Shown here: positions 45,641-61,772 of the stretch, piece after piece
How positions within the stretch are numbered: the stretch's first letter is position 1
How the letters are laid out: the number at the start of each line of letters is the position of its first letter
NCBI GenBank assembly: GCA_027489375.1
Contig: JAIXZW010000005.1
Location: 124,001 to 188,000 of the forward strand
Reading direction: 5' to 3'
Origin: Paracoccaceae bacterium
GTDB lineage: Bacteria; Pseudomonadota; Alphaproteobacteria; Rhodobacterales; Rhodobacteraceae
Length of the DNA stretch: 64,000 nt
The notes under the pieces: generated by a model
The model's input: the letters and a program-made list of their open reading frames with translations, nothing else
Database searches by the model: none
Told to the model about the DNA's origin: nothing
Program-made: the position numbers and the translations under genes

Positions 45641-46912
45641 TCACTCTCCCGGAACGAGTTGCGCCGCGACGGGCGCGGCGCGCCCCTCGATGATCCGTGC
45701 CGCCATGAGGGCGGCGATGACGAACAAACCGGCCTCGGCAAGGAAGACCGCACCGAACGCCTCGCGCGCGGGCAGCCAGAGCCGCAGCGCATCCACCGCC
45801 GCCGCCCCCAGAAGCCCGCCGAAGCCTGCAGCCACGGCCTGCGCCGCCCCCCAAAGCCCCATCCGCGTCCCCTCGCGCGCCCCGCGCCCGCGCCCCGCCA
45901 GCGCCATCATCGACCCGATGGCCGCCACCGCGAAAACCCCGTTGAAGAAGCCGAGGGCGACGACCGCAGGCACCAGCCCCGCCCCCGCCTGCCCCAGCAC
46001 CGCCACCGCGGCAAGCGACACGGCCGAACCGAGGCACCCCAGAATGACCCAGAGCCGCAGCGACCCGATCCGCAGACCCGTCGCCGCGATGCCGACCAGC
46101 ACCATACCCGCGAAAACCCCGCCATGCTGCGCACCCGAAAGCTGCGTGCTTTCCCCCGGCGTCATGGCAAAGACCAGCCCCGCATAAGGCTCGAGGATCA
46201 GTTCTTGCAGGAAATAGGCCGTCATCGACAGAAAGATGAACAGCGTGAAGGCCCGCGCCTCCGGCTCCGCCCAGATTTCCGCCAGCCCCTGCCGGAAGGG
46301 CGCCGCTTCCGTCTCGCGCTCGGCGATCACCCGACGCTCGATCCCCCGCACCGCCAGCGCGGTCAGCGCGACAGCCCCCAGCGTCACCACCGCCACGATC
46401 CGCAGCAGAAGCGCCGGCGAATAGGGGTTGAGCATCCCGCCAACGACCCCCGCCGTGACCGCAATCCCCGCAATCATCATCAGCCAGGTGATCGTCGCCG
46501 CCGCCGCCCGCCGATGCGGCGCGGTCGCCGTGGCCAGCAGCGCCAGAAGCGAGGTGCCCGAAGCCCCCGCCCCCAACCCGATCATCGCATAGGCCAGCAC
46601 CGACAGCACCAGCCCCGCCACACCCGCGATCACCACGCCAAGCGCCGCCAGAAACCCGCCCGCCGCCAGAACCGCCATACCGCCAAGGATAAAGGCCGTG
46701 CGGTTCCCCTTGGTATCCGAACGGAACCCCCAGCTTGGCCGCGTGATCTGGATGCCGTAATGCAGCGCCACCAGCGCCCCCGGCACCACCGCGGGCAAGG
46801 CCAGTTCCACCACCATCAACCGGTTCAGGGTCGAGGTGGTCAGCACCACCACCGCGCCAAGGCACATCTGCACCAGCCCCAAGCGGAAAATCTGGGGCCA
46901 AGTCAGCTTCAT
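45641..46912 (-). CDS. BCD-family MFS transporter (PucC/LhaA-like, between bchG and bchP)
   Basis: A 423-residue 12-helix protein of the bacteriochlorophyll delivery (BCD) family, corresponding to the ORF428/bch2 position between bchG and bchP in Rhodobacter. It starts MKLTWPQIFRLGLVQMCLGA and has typical BCD stretches TTSTLNRLMVVELALPAVVP and LILEPYAGLVF. It is thought to help place pigment into antenna proteins; the exact role is inferred. The start overlaps the bchG stop (ATGA). A paralogue, lhaA, is at 61769-63208. Confidence 0.93.
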   Translation of the reverse strand: MKLTWPQIFRLGLVQMCLGAVVVLTTSTLNRLMVVELALPAVVPGALVALHYGIQITRPSWGFRSDTKGNRTAFILGGMAVLAAGGFLAALGVVIAGVAGLVLSVLAYAMIGLGAGASGTSLLALLATATAPHRRAAAATITWLMMIAGIAVTAGVVGGMLNPYSPALLLRIVAVVTLGAVALTALAVRGIERRVIAERETEAAPFRQGLAEIWAEPEARAFTLFIFLSMTAYFLQELILEPYAGLVFAMTPGESTQLSGAQHGGVFAGMVLVGIAATGLRIGSLRLWVILGCLGSAVSLAAVAVLGQAGAGLVPAVVALGFFNGVFAVAAIGSMMALAGRGRGAREGTRMGLWGAAQAVAAGFGGLLGAAAVDALRLWLPAREAFGAVFLAEAGLFVIAALMAARIIEGRAAPVAAQLVPGE

Positions 46913-47805
46913 GCCAGCCCCCGCAGCGCAAAGGCCGAAATCATCATGCCGGTGACGTAAAGCACGACACCCGTGCCGTTGTACCACGGCGCCTTGCCCT
47001 TCGGATCGCGGAACAGCACCCGCATGGCAGCGACCTGCACCACCAGCACCAGCGCCACGCCCAAGGCGTGCCACGGCTTGCCGAACAGCATCAGGAGCGG
47101 AATGACCAGCGCCTGCGCCATCCCCATCACCGTGCAGGCGATCTTGGCCGCGACCTCCGGCCCCAGCACCACGGGAAGCGACCGCACGCCATGCTGCCGG
47201 TCCCCCTCCAAAGCCTTGAAATCATTCAGCGTCATGATGCCATGCGCGCCAAAGGCATAAAGCAGCGCGATCACCACGATCTCGAAACGGGGGGCTGTCT
47301 GCAACAGCACCGCCGCCCCCGTGAACCACGGCAATCCCTCGTAGGACAGCCCCACAAGCCCCGGCCCCCACCAGCCCGACCGCTTCAGCCGCACAGGTTC
47401 CGCACTATAGGCCCAAGCGGCAAGCACACCCGCCACCGTAGCCCAGAACCCCCAGACGCCAAGCAGCGACCCGACCCCGAGGCTCAGCCCCGTCATCGCC
47501 AGCGCGATCCACAGCCCCCAGCGCCCGGGAATCCGCCCCGAGGGGATGGGCCGGTCCGGCTCGTTCACCGCATCGACATGACGGTCGCACCAGTCATTCG
47601 CGGCCTGCGACATCCCGCAGACGATCGGCCCCGACAGGATCATCCCGAGCAGCACCAGCGCCCAGTTCCCGCCCAAGGGCACGCCTGCCGAAACCGACCC
47701 GCACAGATAGGCCCAAATCGGGGGAAACCACGTGATGGGCTTGATCAGCCGCAGCATGGCACGCGGTTCGGGGTAACGGCGGGGGGTCAGGGCGCTGACA
47801 GTCAT
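46909..47805 (-). CDS. bchG: Bacteriochlorophyll synthase (esterifying)
   Basis: A 298-residue UbiA-type membrane prenyltransferase that esterifies bacteriochlorophyllide a with geranylgeranyl or phytyl diphosphate. The diphosphate-binding motif NDWCDRHVDAVNEPDRPIPS is at residues 70-89; a second aspartate region is NDFKALEGDRQHGVRSLP. The conserved IKPITWFPPIWAYLCG begins at residue 21. The start at 47805 has no ribosome-binding site and is only 2 nt from a PpsR box; Met17 (47757) is an alternative. It is the first gene of bchG-BCD transporter-bchP-idi. Confidence 0.95.
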   Translation of the reverse strand: MTVSALTPRRYPEPRAMLRLIKPITWFPPIWAYLCGSVSAGVPLGGNWALVLLGMILSGPIVCGMSQAANDWCDRHVDAVNEPDRPIPSGRIPGRWGLWIALAMTGLSLGVGSLLGVWGFWATVAGVLAAWAYSAEPVRLKRSGWWGPGLVGLSYEGLPWFTGAAVLLQTAPRFEIVVIALLYAFGAHGIMTLNDFKALEGDRQHGVRSLPVVLGPEVAAKIACTVMGMAQALVIPLLMLFGKPWHALGVALVLVVQVAAMRVLFRDPKGKAPWYNGTGVVLYVTGMMISAFALRGLA

Positions 47806-47806
47806 C

Positions 47807-47824
47807 TGTCAAGTAAACAGGACA
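47807..47824. promoter_or_regulatory. PpsR/CrtJ box touching the bchG start
   Basis: TGTCAAGTAAACAGGACA fits TGT-N12-ACA and ends 2 nt before the bchG ATG. A possible minus-strand promoter is -35 TTGCCC, 17-bp spacer, -10 TTTACT, which would place transcription start at or next to the ATG. Confidence 0.88.
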
Positions 47825-47848
47825 ATCGAGAGTCGGGCAAGCCCGATG

Positions 47849-47866
47849 TGTCAGATTTAGTTTACA
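47849..47866. promoter_or_regulatory. PpsR/CrtJ box, bchG distal
   Basis: TGTCAGATTTAGTTTACA fits TGT-N12-ACA, 24 bp beyond the proximal box. Confidence 0.9.
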
Positions 47867-47879
47867 CACTCCGCGCAGC

Positions 47880-48040
47880 GGCGCGGACAGGCGGGGGGCC
47901 GTCTGCCCCCCGCACCCCCCGAGAGTATTTGGGCAAAGGTGAAAGGGAAAAGACGCCCACCTGCTTCATCTGTTCGCAAATATCCTCGGGGGGTTCGGGG
48001 GGCAGACGGCCCCCCGTCGACGGCAACACCACGAACCCCG
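47880..48040. repeat. Two inverted copies (7 and 8) of the dispersed hairpin repeat
   Basis: Copy 7 (47890-47945, forward) has GGGGGGCCGTCTGCCCCCC and GAGAGTATTTGGGCAAAGG. Copy 8 (47960-48025, reverse) has CATCTGTTCGCAAATATCCT and GGGGGGCAGACGGCCCCCC. They lie between the bchJ stop and the bchG promoter. The pair could end bchEJ transcription before bchG. Confidence 0.75.
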
Positions 48041-48060
48041 CCCGATAGGCCGGCGCAGAC

Positions 48061-48627
48061 CTATCCCGCCCGCACCACGAAGCGGCAAACCCCGCCGCCC
48101 AGCCCCGCACATTCCACCTCCTCCACCCGACACCCCCGCCAGACGAGGGCCGAGAACAGCCGCCGGAACACCGCCGCGTGCCAGAGGCAGGGCTTGCCCT
48201 CCGCGACCAAGGGATTCCCATCCAACTCGAAGACCAGCGGCGCGAAGCCCGCCACGCGGAACCGCCCCGACCCCGCAAAGGTCCAGGCGTGCCGCTCGAT
48301 GGCCCGCGCCAGAAGCCGCGCGCCCGCAGGCTTGGGCAAGGCGCGGATCACCAGCTTCGCGGCAAGGGGGATGCGGTGGCGCAGGATATACTCCGCCGTC
48401 GCCTCGCCCGCCGCCACCAGCAGCGCATCCGCCCGCTCGGGCAGGGCCGCGCGCAGCGCCCGATGCGCGGCCACGGCCTCGCCTTCGGGGATCATCCCGC
48501 TGTCGGGCGCGGGCAGACGCAGGCCCGCCAGCACGCGGTCCCGCACCCTCCGCCCCTCGGCATGGTCGAGCACGGCGATCAGTTGCAGCACCGCATTGGG
48601 TCCGATGCGCGCACCGCCCGCGCTCAT
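48061..48627 (-). CDS. bchJ: BchJ, V4R-domain bacteriochlorophyll-synthesis protein
   Basis: A 188-residue protein of the BchJ/V4R group (4-vinyl reductase domain). It was first proposed as the 8-vinyl reductase, but later work points to a supporting role in Mg-porphyrin channelling. The end [16 protein letters not shown] region and [20 protein letters not shown] are typical. The start at 48627 overlaps the bchE stop (ATGA). The open frame to 48855 lies over bchE and is rejected. Confidence 0.92.
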   Translation of the reverse strand: MSAGGARIGPNAVLQLIAVLDHAEGRRVRDRVLAGLRLPAPDSGMIPEGEAVAAHRALRAALPERADALLVAAGEATAEYILRHRIPLAAKLVIRALPKPAGARLLARAIERHAWTFAGSGRFRVAGFAPLVFELDGNPLVAEGKPCLWHAAVFRRLFSALVWRGCRVEEVECAGLGGGVCRFVVRAG

Positions 48628-50276
48628 TCCGCCAACTGCTCCTTCCCGCCCCCGCAGGCCATCGCATCGGCGGGCAGGGCGAATGCCTTCCGCTCCTCGG
48701 CCCTTTCCTTCATCTGCCCCTTGACCGCCGCCCGCCGCTCGGCCGCGCGGGCGGCGCGATCCGCGCTCGCCTCCCAATCGGCCATCTGCGCCTCGGCAAT
48801 GCCGCGCGTGGCGTCGAAGTGGAAATCCACCTTGTCCTTGGTCTGCGGCCCCCAATAGCCCGCCTTGCCAAGGTCATAGAAGGTCCGCCCCACCCCCGCC
48901 TTCAGAAACGCCTTGAGACACCCGAGCAGATAGCGCCGCCGGAACCCCGTCCCGCGCCAAGGGTAATGGAACAAGGCCTTCTTCATGTAGAACCGGCGGT
49001 AATTCTTCATCACCCCGTCGAGCAGCTCTCCCCGCGTCAGCGCGGCGGGCTTCATGATCGGCGTGACGAAATTGTATTTCGAGAAATCGAAGACCTCGAC
49101 CTGATCCCGTATCTCCTGAAACAGCGGCGTGAACGGCCACGGCGTGTACATCGACCAGTTGGCCAGATCGGGCTGCCAGTCCCACGCCATCCGGTAGGTC
49201 TCTTCCAGCGTCTCGGCGGTCTCGTTGTCCAGCCCGACGATGAACTGCGCCTCGGTGAAGATATCCGCCTCGCGCAACAGCCGGATCGCCTCCTTGTTCT
49301 GCGCGACCGTGGTTTCCTTGTTGAACAGGTCCAGCTTCAACTGCGCCGCGGCTTCCGTGCCAAGGCTCACATGCACCAGCCCCGCCTCGCGGTAGAATTT
49401 CAGCAGATCGCGGTCGCGCCAGATATCCGTGACCCGCGTGTTGATCCCCCATTTGATGCGGTGGTTCAGACCACGGTCGATCAACTCCTGACAGAACTCC
49501 ACGAATTTCTTCTTGTTGATGGTCGGTTCCTCGTCGGCAAGGATGAAGAACCCGACCCCGTGGTCCTCGACCAGCCGCTCGATCTCGTCGACCACGCGTT
49601 TGGGGTCGCGCACGCGGTAATCGCGCCAGAACTTCCACTGCGAACAGAAGGAACAGGTGAACGGACACCCCCGCGCCATATTGGGAATCGCCACCTTCAC
49701 GCCCAAGGGCACATAGATGTATTTGTCCCAGTCGAGGATCGACCAATCGGGGTTGATCGCATCAAGGTTCTTGACCGTGCTCGCGGCCTGCGTCGCCACG
49801 ATCTCCTCCCCGTCCCGAAAAGCGATGCCCTTGATCTTGCGCCGCCCCTCGGGCCAGCGGCCATCGCGCAGCGCCTCCATCAGCGCCACCATGATCTCTT
49901 CACCCTCGCCCCGGACGATCACCTGAACCTGCGGCGCCTCTTCCAGCACCTGCCGGAACATGAAGGTCGCGTGGATTCCCCCCAGCACCCGCAGCGCATC
50001 CGGCACCACCTCGGCGGCGATCCGCAGCACCTCTTCCGCCTCGTAGATGGCGGGCGTGATCGCGGTCGTGCCCACCACATCGGGCTTCAGCGCCGCCAAC
50101 CGCGCGCGCAAATCCTCGGGTCCGATGTGATGCGTCATCGCGTCGATGAAATGGATATCCTCGAACCCCGCCGCCCGCAGCGATCCGGTCAGATAGGCAA
50201 CCCATGCGGGCGGCCAGTTTCCGGCGATCTCGGCCCCGCCAGAGTGGTAATTCGGATGGACGAATACGATCCGCAT
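48624..50276 (-). CDS. bchE: Anaerobic Mg-protoporphyrin IX monomethyl ester oxidative cyclase
   Basis: A 550-residue cobalamin-dependent radical SAM enzyme that forms ring E without oxygen. The N-terminal B12-binding domain ([19 protein letters not shown] to about residue 130) is followed by the radical SAM cluster motif CPFTCSFC (Cys204, Cys208, Cys211). It starts at 50276 with AAGGGG upstream; the 5' region has a PpsR box and an FNR-type box, which fits anaerobic induction. No aerobic cyclase acsF is in the window. Confidence 0.97.
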   Translation of the reverse strand: MRIVFVHPNYHSGGAEIAGNWPPAWVAYLTGSLRAAGFEDIHFIDAMTHHIGPEDLRARLAALKPDVVGTTAITPAIYEAEEVLRIAAEVVPDALRVLGGIHATFMFRQVLEEAPQVQVIVRGEGEEIMVALMEALRDGRWPEGRRKIKGIAFRDGEEIVATQAASTVKNLDAINPDWSILDWDKYIYVPLGVKVAIPNMARGCPFTCSFCSQWKFWRDYRVRDPKRVVDEIERLVEDHGVGFFILADEEPTINKKKFVEFCQELIDRGLNHRIKWGINTRVTDIWRDRDLLKFYREAGLVHVSLGTEAAAQLKLDLFNKETTVAQNKEAIRLLREADIFTEAQFIVGLDNETAETLEETYRMAWDWQPDLANWSMYTPWPFTPLFQEIRDQVEVFDFSKYNFVTPIMKPAALTRGELLDGVMKNYRRFYMKKALFHYPWRGTGFRRRYLLGCLKAFLKAGVGRTFYDLGKAGYWGPQTKDKVDFHFDATRGIAEAQMADWEASADRAARAAERRAAVKGQMKERAEERKAFALPADAMACGGGKEQLAE

Positions 50277-50297
50277 CTTCGCGTGCCCCTTGCAACC

Positions 50298-50315
50298 TGT
50301 AAGTTGAAATTGACA
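50298..50315. promoter_or_regulatory. PpsR/CrtJ box, bchE
   Basis: TGTAAGTTGAAATTGACA fits TGT-N12-ACA, 21 nt upstream of the bchE start codon. Confidence 0.9.
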
Positions 50316-50333
50316 CTTTGACGGATAGAAACC

Positions 50334-50347
50334 TTGACACACATCAA
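50334..50347. promoter_or_regulatory. FNR/FnrL-type box upstream of bchE
   Basis: TTGACACACATCAA matches TTGAT-N4-ATCAA at nine of ten positions. It lies 57 nt upstream of the bchE start, beyond the PpsR box, a suitable activator position for an anaerobic enzyme. Confidence 0.75.
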
Positions 50348-50451
50348 ATCGACAAGGCAATTTCCGGCAAAAGCAACCGGAACGTGCAGCACGGGGAAGG
50401 TAAGTGTCAGGGCATCGGGCGAAACCTTGCGCGCAAAGGGCGGACTTGCCG

Positions 50452-51867
50452 CTAGTCTTCGCCCTTGTTGATCAGCCCGTATTTCCGCAGCTTGACGTAA
50501 AGCGACTGCCGCGACAGCGACAGCATCTCGGCCGCCGCCACACGGTTGTTGCGCGTCAGTTCCAGCGCCGTCTCGATGCACATCTTCTCGATCACATCGG
50601 TGGTTTCGGCGACGATGTCCTTGAGCGTGGAAGACCCCACAAGCTCCATGACATTGCGCACCCCGTCGTCATGCTGGCCGAATGCCGGACGCCGCAGGCT
50701 TTCCGCACGGCTCGCATCGCGCACGACAAGGACAAGCACGGGGTTCGGACGGTCGTTCAGCCAGGTCGCGGAAATCTCCACCGCGATCTGCCCCATGAAA
50801 TCGGTGGTCAGCCGCGTCGCATAAAGCCGCAACTGGCCCGTCCGCTTCACATTGTCGATCAGCACCCGCAGGTCCACCGCACCACGGGCAAGGAAATCGG
50901 TCATCGACCGGCCCTTGATCGCGGCCATGTTGGCCGTGTCGGTCAGGTTCAGGAAAGCTTCGTTCGCGGCGCGGATATTGCCCTCGGCATCGCAGAAGAC
51001 GATACCGTCGACACCCTCGTGATACAGCCGCGCAAGATTACCGGCGAGTTCATCCGGCGCCGCGCCATTGCCCTGCCCGCCGTCAAGCTGGCACAGCAGG
51101 ATACGCTCGCCCGCCGCACGGAACACCGTGGGCGTCACGAAAATCCGTTTCTGCGACCGCCGCGCCGTCAGTTCGATCGGCGCATTGCGCTCGGCCACGG
51201 CCATGTTCGACATGGTTTCAAGGAATTCGCCGCGACGGCGCCCCTCGAACTCCTGCGCGATGGCGGAACCGACCAGATCGGCCCTCTGCCCGCCCAGCAA
51301 CTGCGCCGCCGCCTGATTGAGGTCGGTGATCCGCCCCGTGCCCATCGACACCATCACCACCGGATCGCGCGACACTTCCATGAGCACGCGGTAGCGCGTG
51401 TCCATCTCGCGCTGGCTTTCGTAATCGCGCTCCAGCGCAAGCTGGGCCTGCACAAGCTGCTGCTGCACCTCGGCCACGGGCCGCAGATCACGCCCCATCA
51501 GCAAAAGCGAGTCGTCGTTCCCGATCCGGTGGATCGAATAGCGCACCGGAAATTCCCAATGCGACTGGTCGGCATGGTTCAACTCCAGCGCCAAGCCCTG
51601 TGCACGGCTTGCATGCGGATCGGCCAGACGGGTTTCGAACTTGCGGTTGCTTTCCTCGGACAAGACATCGCGCAGGTGGCTGCCTTCCCAATCGGCAAGC
51701 TGCCCGAAGCTGCGGTGATGCGGGTTGACCATGACCGAGATGATCCGCCGCGATGGCGAAACCAGCAACGAAATGTCCGAGGCGGCAGAAAGAATCTCGC
51801 CCAAAAGATCGGGGGCGATCAGCGGAAGCTTTCCGCCATTCAAAAGATGTCTGCCGTCGGTTGTCAC
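50452..51867 (-). CDS. ppsR: PpsR/CrtJ transcriptional repressor of photosynthesis genes
   Basis: A 471-residue repressor with an N-terminal domain, two PAS domains and a glutamine-rich linker ([17 protein letters not shown], about residues 133-149), ending in a FIS-type helix-turn-helix ([20 protein letters not shown]). Cysteines lie at 259, 292 and 430; Cys430 beside the DNA-binding helix corresponds to the redox-sensitive cysteine of known PpsR. The start is GTG 51867 with AGGA upstream. It binds the TGT-N12-ACA boxes described here and is followed by no close gene. Confidence 0.96.
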   Translation of the reverse strand: MTTDGRHLLNGGKLPLIAPDLLGEILSAASDISLLVSPSRRIISVMVNPHHRSFGQLADWEGSHLRDVLSEESNRKFETRLADPHASRAQGLALELNHADQSHWEFPVRYSIHRIGNDDSLLLMGRDLRPVAEVQQQLVQAQLALERDYESQREMDTRYRVLMEVSRDPVVMVSMGTGRITDLNQAAAQLLGGQRADLVGSAIAQEFEGRRRGEFLETMSNMAVAERNAPIELTARRSQKRIFVTPTVFRAAGERILLCQLDGGQGNGAAPDELAGNLARLYHEGVDGIVFCDAEGNIRAANEAFLNLTDTANMAAIKGRSMTDFLARGAVDLRVLIDNVKRTGQLRLYATRLTTDFMGQIAVEISATWLNDRPNPVLVLVVRDASRAESLRRPAFGQHDDGVRNVMELVGSSTLKDIVAETTDVIEKMCIETALELTRNNRVAAAEMLSLSRQSLYVKLRKYGLINKGED

Positions 51868-51919
51868 TGCGTTCCTGCTTCATTCCGGCCGGCCCCATGC
51901 GAAGCGCGACCTAATCCGA

Positions 51920-52738
51920 TCAGACCGTCTCACCCCCGACACCGGCAGAGGCGATCAATCCAAGACCCGCCAACGCCGTTTCGATGTCGTTCGTCACCAC
52001 ATCGGCACCCGTACCGCTCACCTTTTCTCCACCCTCGTCCAGAATGGCCCCGCCCAGCGCGACCCGCATACTGCCGTTTGTCGCATCTTTCAGGGTTTTC
52101 ACCAGTTTACGACAAGTTTCAAGCCTGTCGTACGACCCTGCCGAGATGAGCGCACCGTCAAACTTGCGCCCCTGCATGAATGCCGCGATTTCCGGCGGAG
52201 TCTGGCCGATCCGGAGCGCCACCGAAACCCCGCTGCGCCGCAACCGCCCGGCAAGCACCATCGCACCCAGCGTGTGATGCTCGCCATCGGGCAGGATCAC
52301 CAGAAGCGTCGGCCCGTCGACCTGACCGCCGCCATCGGCAAACCAGGTCTGCCCGATCTCGCGCAGGATGGCCTGCAACCGCGCCGTGCCCATCGTCACT
52401 TCGGCAAAGCTCACGCAGTCCGCGGTCCATTCCCGCCCGAGCATCCGCGCCACCTCGGGGATGTAATGGTCAGCAAGCGTCGTCGACGTGATCCGCGCAC
52501 GCCGCAATTCGGGGCGCAACAGGTCAAAGGCTTGCGGGTCCGCGGACCGGACCGCCTGCATCAGTGCCTCGACGATTTCCTGTCGCAAGGAAGGCGCCGC
52601 CTCTCCGTCGCGGCCGACCAGACGTGCGACGACCTCGGCCGCAAAATGCGACACGTCGGCCACGCCGTCCGCCTTTGACACGCTACCCATCGAGCCTCCA
52701 ACCCGCAAGGCCGTCTCGCGCTGCATGGACTGCTGCAT
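51920..52738 (-). CDS. ppaA: PpaA/AerR, cobalamin-binding antirepressor of PpsR
   Basis: A 272-residue B12-binding regulator of the AerR/PpaA family that in light and oxygen response modifies PpsR/CrtJ activity. A helical N-terminal half precedes a Rossmann-like corrinoid domain with ILPDGEHHTLGAMVLAG (His in the cobalamin-ligand position) and ALISAGSYDRLETC. The start at 52738 is taken as the most upstream ATG; downstream ATGs give shorter forms, as with the two AerR isoforms of R. capsulatus. It precedes ppsR by 52 nt. A PpsR box lies 100 nt upstream. Confidence 0.93.
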   Translation of the reverse strand: MQQSMQRETALRVGGSMGSVSKADGVADVSHFAAEVVARLVGRDGEAAPSLRQEIVEALMQAVRSADPQAFDLLRPELRRARITSTTLADHYIPEVARMLGREWTADCVSFAEVTMGTARLQAILREIGQTWFADGGGQVDGPTLLVILPDGEHHTLGAMVLAGRLRRSGVSVALRIGQTPPEIAAFMQGRKFDGALISAGSYDRLETCRKLVKTLKDATNGSMRVALGGAILDEGGEKVSGTGADVVTNDIETALAGLGLIASAGVGGETV

Positions 52739-52837
52739 GATCGACCCCCCGGATCACTTCGGATACCACGCGATTGTTGCTCGCGCACGCCTCTCTGTAG
52801 ATCCTCTGCTGGATACTGTCTGCCCCGCAGAGGGGAT

Positions 52838-52855
52838 TGTCAAAAGAAATAGACA
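52838..52855. promoter_or_regulatory. PpsR/CrtJ box, ppaA
   Basis: TGTCAAAAGAAATAGACA fits TGT-N12-ACA, 99 nt upstream of the ppaA start, indicating that PpsR controls its own antirepressor. Confidence 0.9.
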
Positions 52856-52982
52856 CCCACCGCAGGCCGTCAATGCCACTTTCCACGCAATAGCCTGTTT
52901 CCCATTGAAATTATATGAAAAATAACAGCCTCACCCCCTGCGGACTTTGCCGCAGGGATTCAGCCAGTGTCAGGCGCAAAGT

Positions 52983-54840
<1,858 letters not shown>

Positions 54841-54922
54841 CCCCCTTCATCTGTTCGGAAATATCCTGCGGGGGTCCGGGGGCGCAAAGCCCCCGGGTCC
54901 TGCCCCAAGCGCGGGGGCTGGC
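54841..54922 (-). repeat. Dispersed GC-rich hairpin repeat, copy 9 (reverse), bchN-bchB gap
   Basis: CATCTGTTCGGAAATATCCT and GGGGGCGCAAAGCCCCC fill the 82 nt between bchN and bchB. Other junctions of this operon are overlapping, so this looks like an insertion. The end GCGGGGGCTGGC serves as the bchB upstream region. Confidence 0.75.
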
Positions 54923-56489
54923 ATGAAACTCACCCTCTGGACCTACGAAGGCCCGCCCCATGTGGGTGCCATGCGCGTGGCCACGGGAATGAAGGGGCTG
55001 CACTACGTGCTGCACGCGCCGCAGGGCGACACCTATGCGGACCTGCTCTTCACCATGATCGAACGGCGCGGCCACCGCCCGCCCGTCACCTACACCACCT
55101 TCCAGGCCCGCGACCTGGGCGGCGATACGGCGAACCTGTTCAAGGATGCCGCCCGCGATGCCTATGCCCGCTTCAAGCCGCAGGCCATGATCGTCGGCGC
55201 TTCCTGCACCGCCGAACTGATCCAGGACGACCCCGGCGGGTTGACCGAAGCACTCGGCCTGCCCGTCCCCGTGATCCCGCTCGACCTGCCCTCCTACCAG
55301 CGCAAGGAAAACTTCGGCGCGGACGAGACATTCTTCCAGATCGTCAAGACGCTCGCCAAGCCGATGGCCCGCAGCGAAGCCATCACCTGCAACCTGATCG
55401 GCGCCACCGCCCTCGGCTTCCGCCACCGCGACGACGTGGCCGAGGTGACGCGGCTTCTTTCGCTCATGGGCATCACCGTCAACGTCTCGGCCCCGCTCGA
55501 TGCCACACCGGCCGACATCGCCCGCATGGGGCAGGCGCATTTCAACGTGCTCCTCTACCCCGAAACCGGCGAAACCGCCGCACGCCATCTCGAGCGCGCC
55601 TGCGGCCAGCCCTATACCAAGACCGTCCCCATCGGCGTCGGTGCCACCCGCGACTTCCTGCACGAAGTCGCCGGCCTCACCGGCCTTTCGGCAGCCGTCG
55701 ACGAAAGCGGTCTGCGCCTGCCGTGGTGGTCGGCGTCGGTCGACAGCACCTACCTGACCGGCAAACGCGTCTTCATCTTCGGCGACGCCACCCATGTCAT
55801 CGCCGCCGCCCGCATCGCCGCGACCGAGATCGGCTTCACCGTGGTCGGCATGGGCTGCTTCAACCGCGAGTTCGCGCGGCCCATGCGCGCTGCCGCGAAA
55901 GCGCATGGCGTCGAGCCGCTGATCACCGACGACTATCTTGAGGTCGAGGCCGAAATCGAACGCCTGCAACCCGAACTCATCCTCGGCACGCAGATGGAGC
56001 GCCACATCGGCAAGCGCCTCGGCATCCCCTGCGCCGTCATCTCCTCGCCCGTCCACGTGCAGGACTTCCCCGCCCGCTACTCGCCCCAGATGGGGTTCGA
56101 AGGCGCGAATGTCATTTTCGACACATGGATCCATCCGCTGGTCATGGGGCTGGAAGAGCACCTTCTGACCATGTTCCGCGAGGATTTCGAATTCCACGAC
56201 GCGGCGGGGGCCAGCCATCACGGGGCCAAGGCCGTGGCACGTGCGGAACCCGAAGACGCGGGGGGTTTCACACCCCCCGCACCCCCCGTGGGATATTTGG
56301 AAAAAGAAGAAGGAGAGCAGGGCGTCGCCGTGCTTGGCGAACCCGTCTGGGCCGCTGCCGCCGAGCGCGAATTGAAGAAGATCCCCTTCTTCGTGCGCGG
56401 CAAGGCCAAGCGCAACACCGAGAAATACGCCGCCGACCGTGGCGTGGCCGAGATCAGCGTCGAAACCCTTTACGAGGCAAAGGCCCATT

Positions 56490-56500
<11 letters not shown>
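54923..56500 (+). CDS. bchB: Light-independent protochlorophyllide reductase subunit B
   Basis: The 525-residue partner of BchN in DPOR; begins [20 protein letters not shown]. Asp36 (APQGDTYAD) is the unusual fourth cluster ligand known for BchB. After the nitrogenase-like body (to about residue 440) there is a Pro/Gly/Glu-rich linker, encoded by a copy of the dispersed hairpin repeat (residues about 446-466, [20 protein letters not shown]). A C-terminal domain with [20 protein letters not shown] follows. The end overlaps bchH by 11 bp. Confidence 0.97.
56259..56318 (+). repeat. Dispersed hairpin repeat, copy 10 (forward), inside bchB
   Basis: GGGGGGTTTCACACCCCCC, a C-run, then GTGGGATATTTGGAAAAAGA and a GA-rich tail: the same order as intergenic copies. 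The element is read in frame as a flexible linker in BchB. Confidence 0.75.
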
Positions 56501-61103
<4,603 letters not shown>

Positions 61104-61104
<1 letters not shown>

Positions 61105-61772
61105 TGGCCGACTATTCCGCCACCCGCGACAGGGTCCACCACTACTTCGACCACAGCGCCACCAAGGTCTGGGATCGCCTGACCTCGGACGCGCCCGTCA
61201 GCCGCATCCGCCAGACCGTGCGCGAAGGCCGCGACCGGATGCGCGCGACCATGCTGTCGCGCCTGCCCGATGACCTGCGCGGTTGCCGCGTTCTGGACGC
61301 CGGCTGCGGCACCGGTGTCATGACCGCCGAACTCGCCACCCGCGGGGCCGAGGTCGTGGCCGTGGACATCTCGCCCCAGCTCATCGCCATCGCGCAGAAC
61401 CGCCTGCCCGCCGCCCTTGCCCCCCGCGTCACCTTTGCCGCGGGCGACATGACGGATGCGGCGCATGGCAAGTTCGACTTCGTCATGGCGATGGACAGCC
61501 TGATCTACTACGCCGCCCCCGACATCGGCAGCATCCTCGACCGTCTGGGACGCCGCACGCGGGGCGGGATCGTCTTTACCGTCGCCCCCAAGACCCCCTT
61601 CCTCATGGCCTTCTTCACCTTGGGCAAGCTGTTCCCGCGCGCCGACCGCTCGCCCACCATGATCCCGCACGCCCCCGAAACCATCGCTTCCCATGCCAGT
61701 GGCAAACTGGCCCGCATCGGGCGCGTGTCGCGGGGCTTCTACATCTCGGAATGTCTGGAGTACCGGCCGTGA
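61104..61772 (+). CDS. bchM: Mg-protoporphyrin IX O-methyltransferase
   Basis: A 222-residue SAM-dependent methyltransferase converting Mg-protoporphyrin IX to its monomethyl ester. SAM motif I VLDAGCGTGVMTAELATRG is near residues 63-81; it opens MADYSATRDRVHHYFDHSAT. It starts inside the bchL stop (TGATG); the upstream TTG at 61101 is less likely. The stop overlaps the lhaA GTG (GTGA). Confidence 0.96.

Noticed and set aside
44381-46960. An 859-residue open frame opposite bchP and the BCD transporter
   Set aside because: Arg/His/Pro-biased shadow of the two real minus-strand genes.
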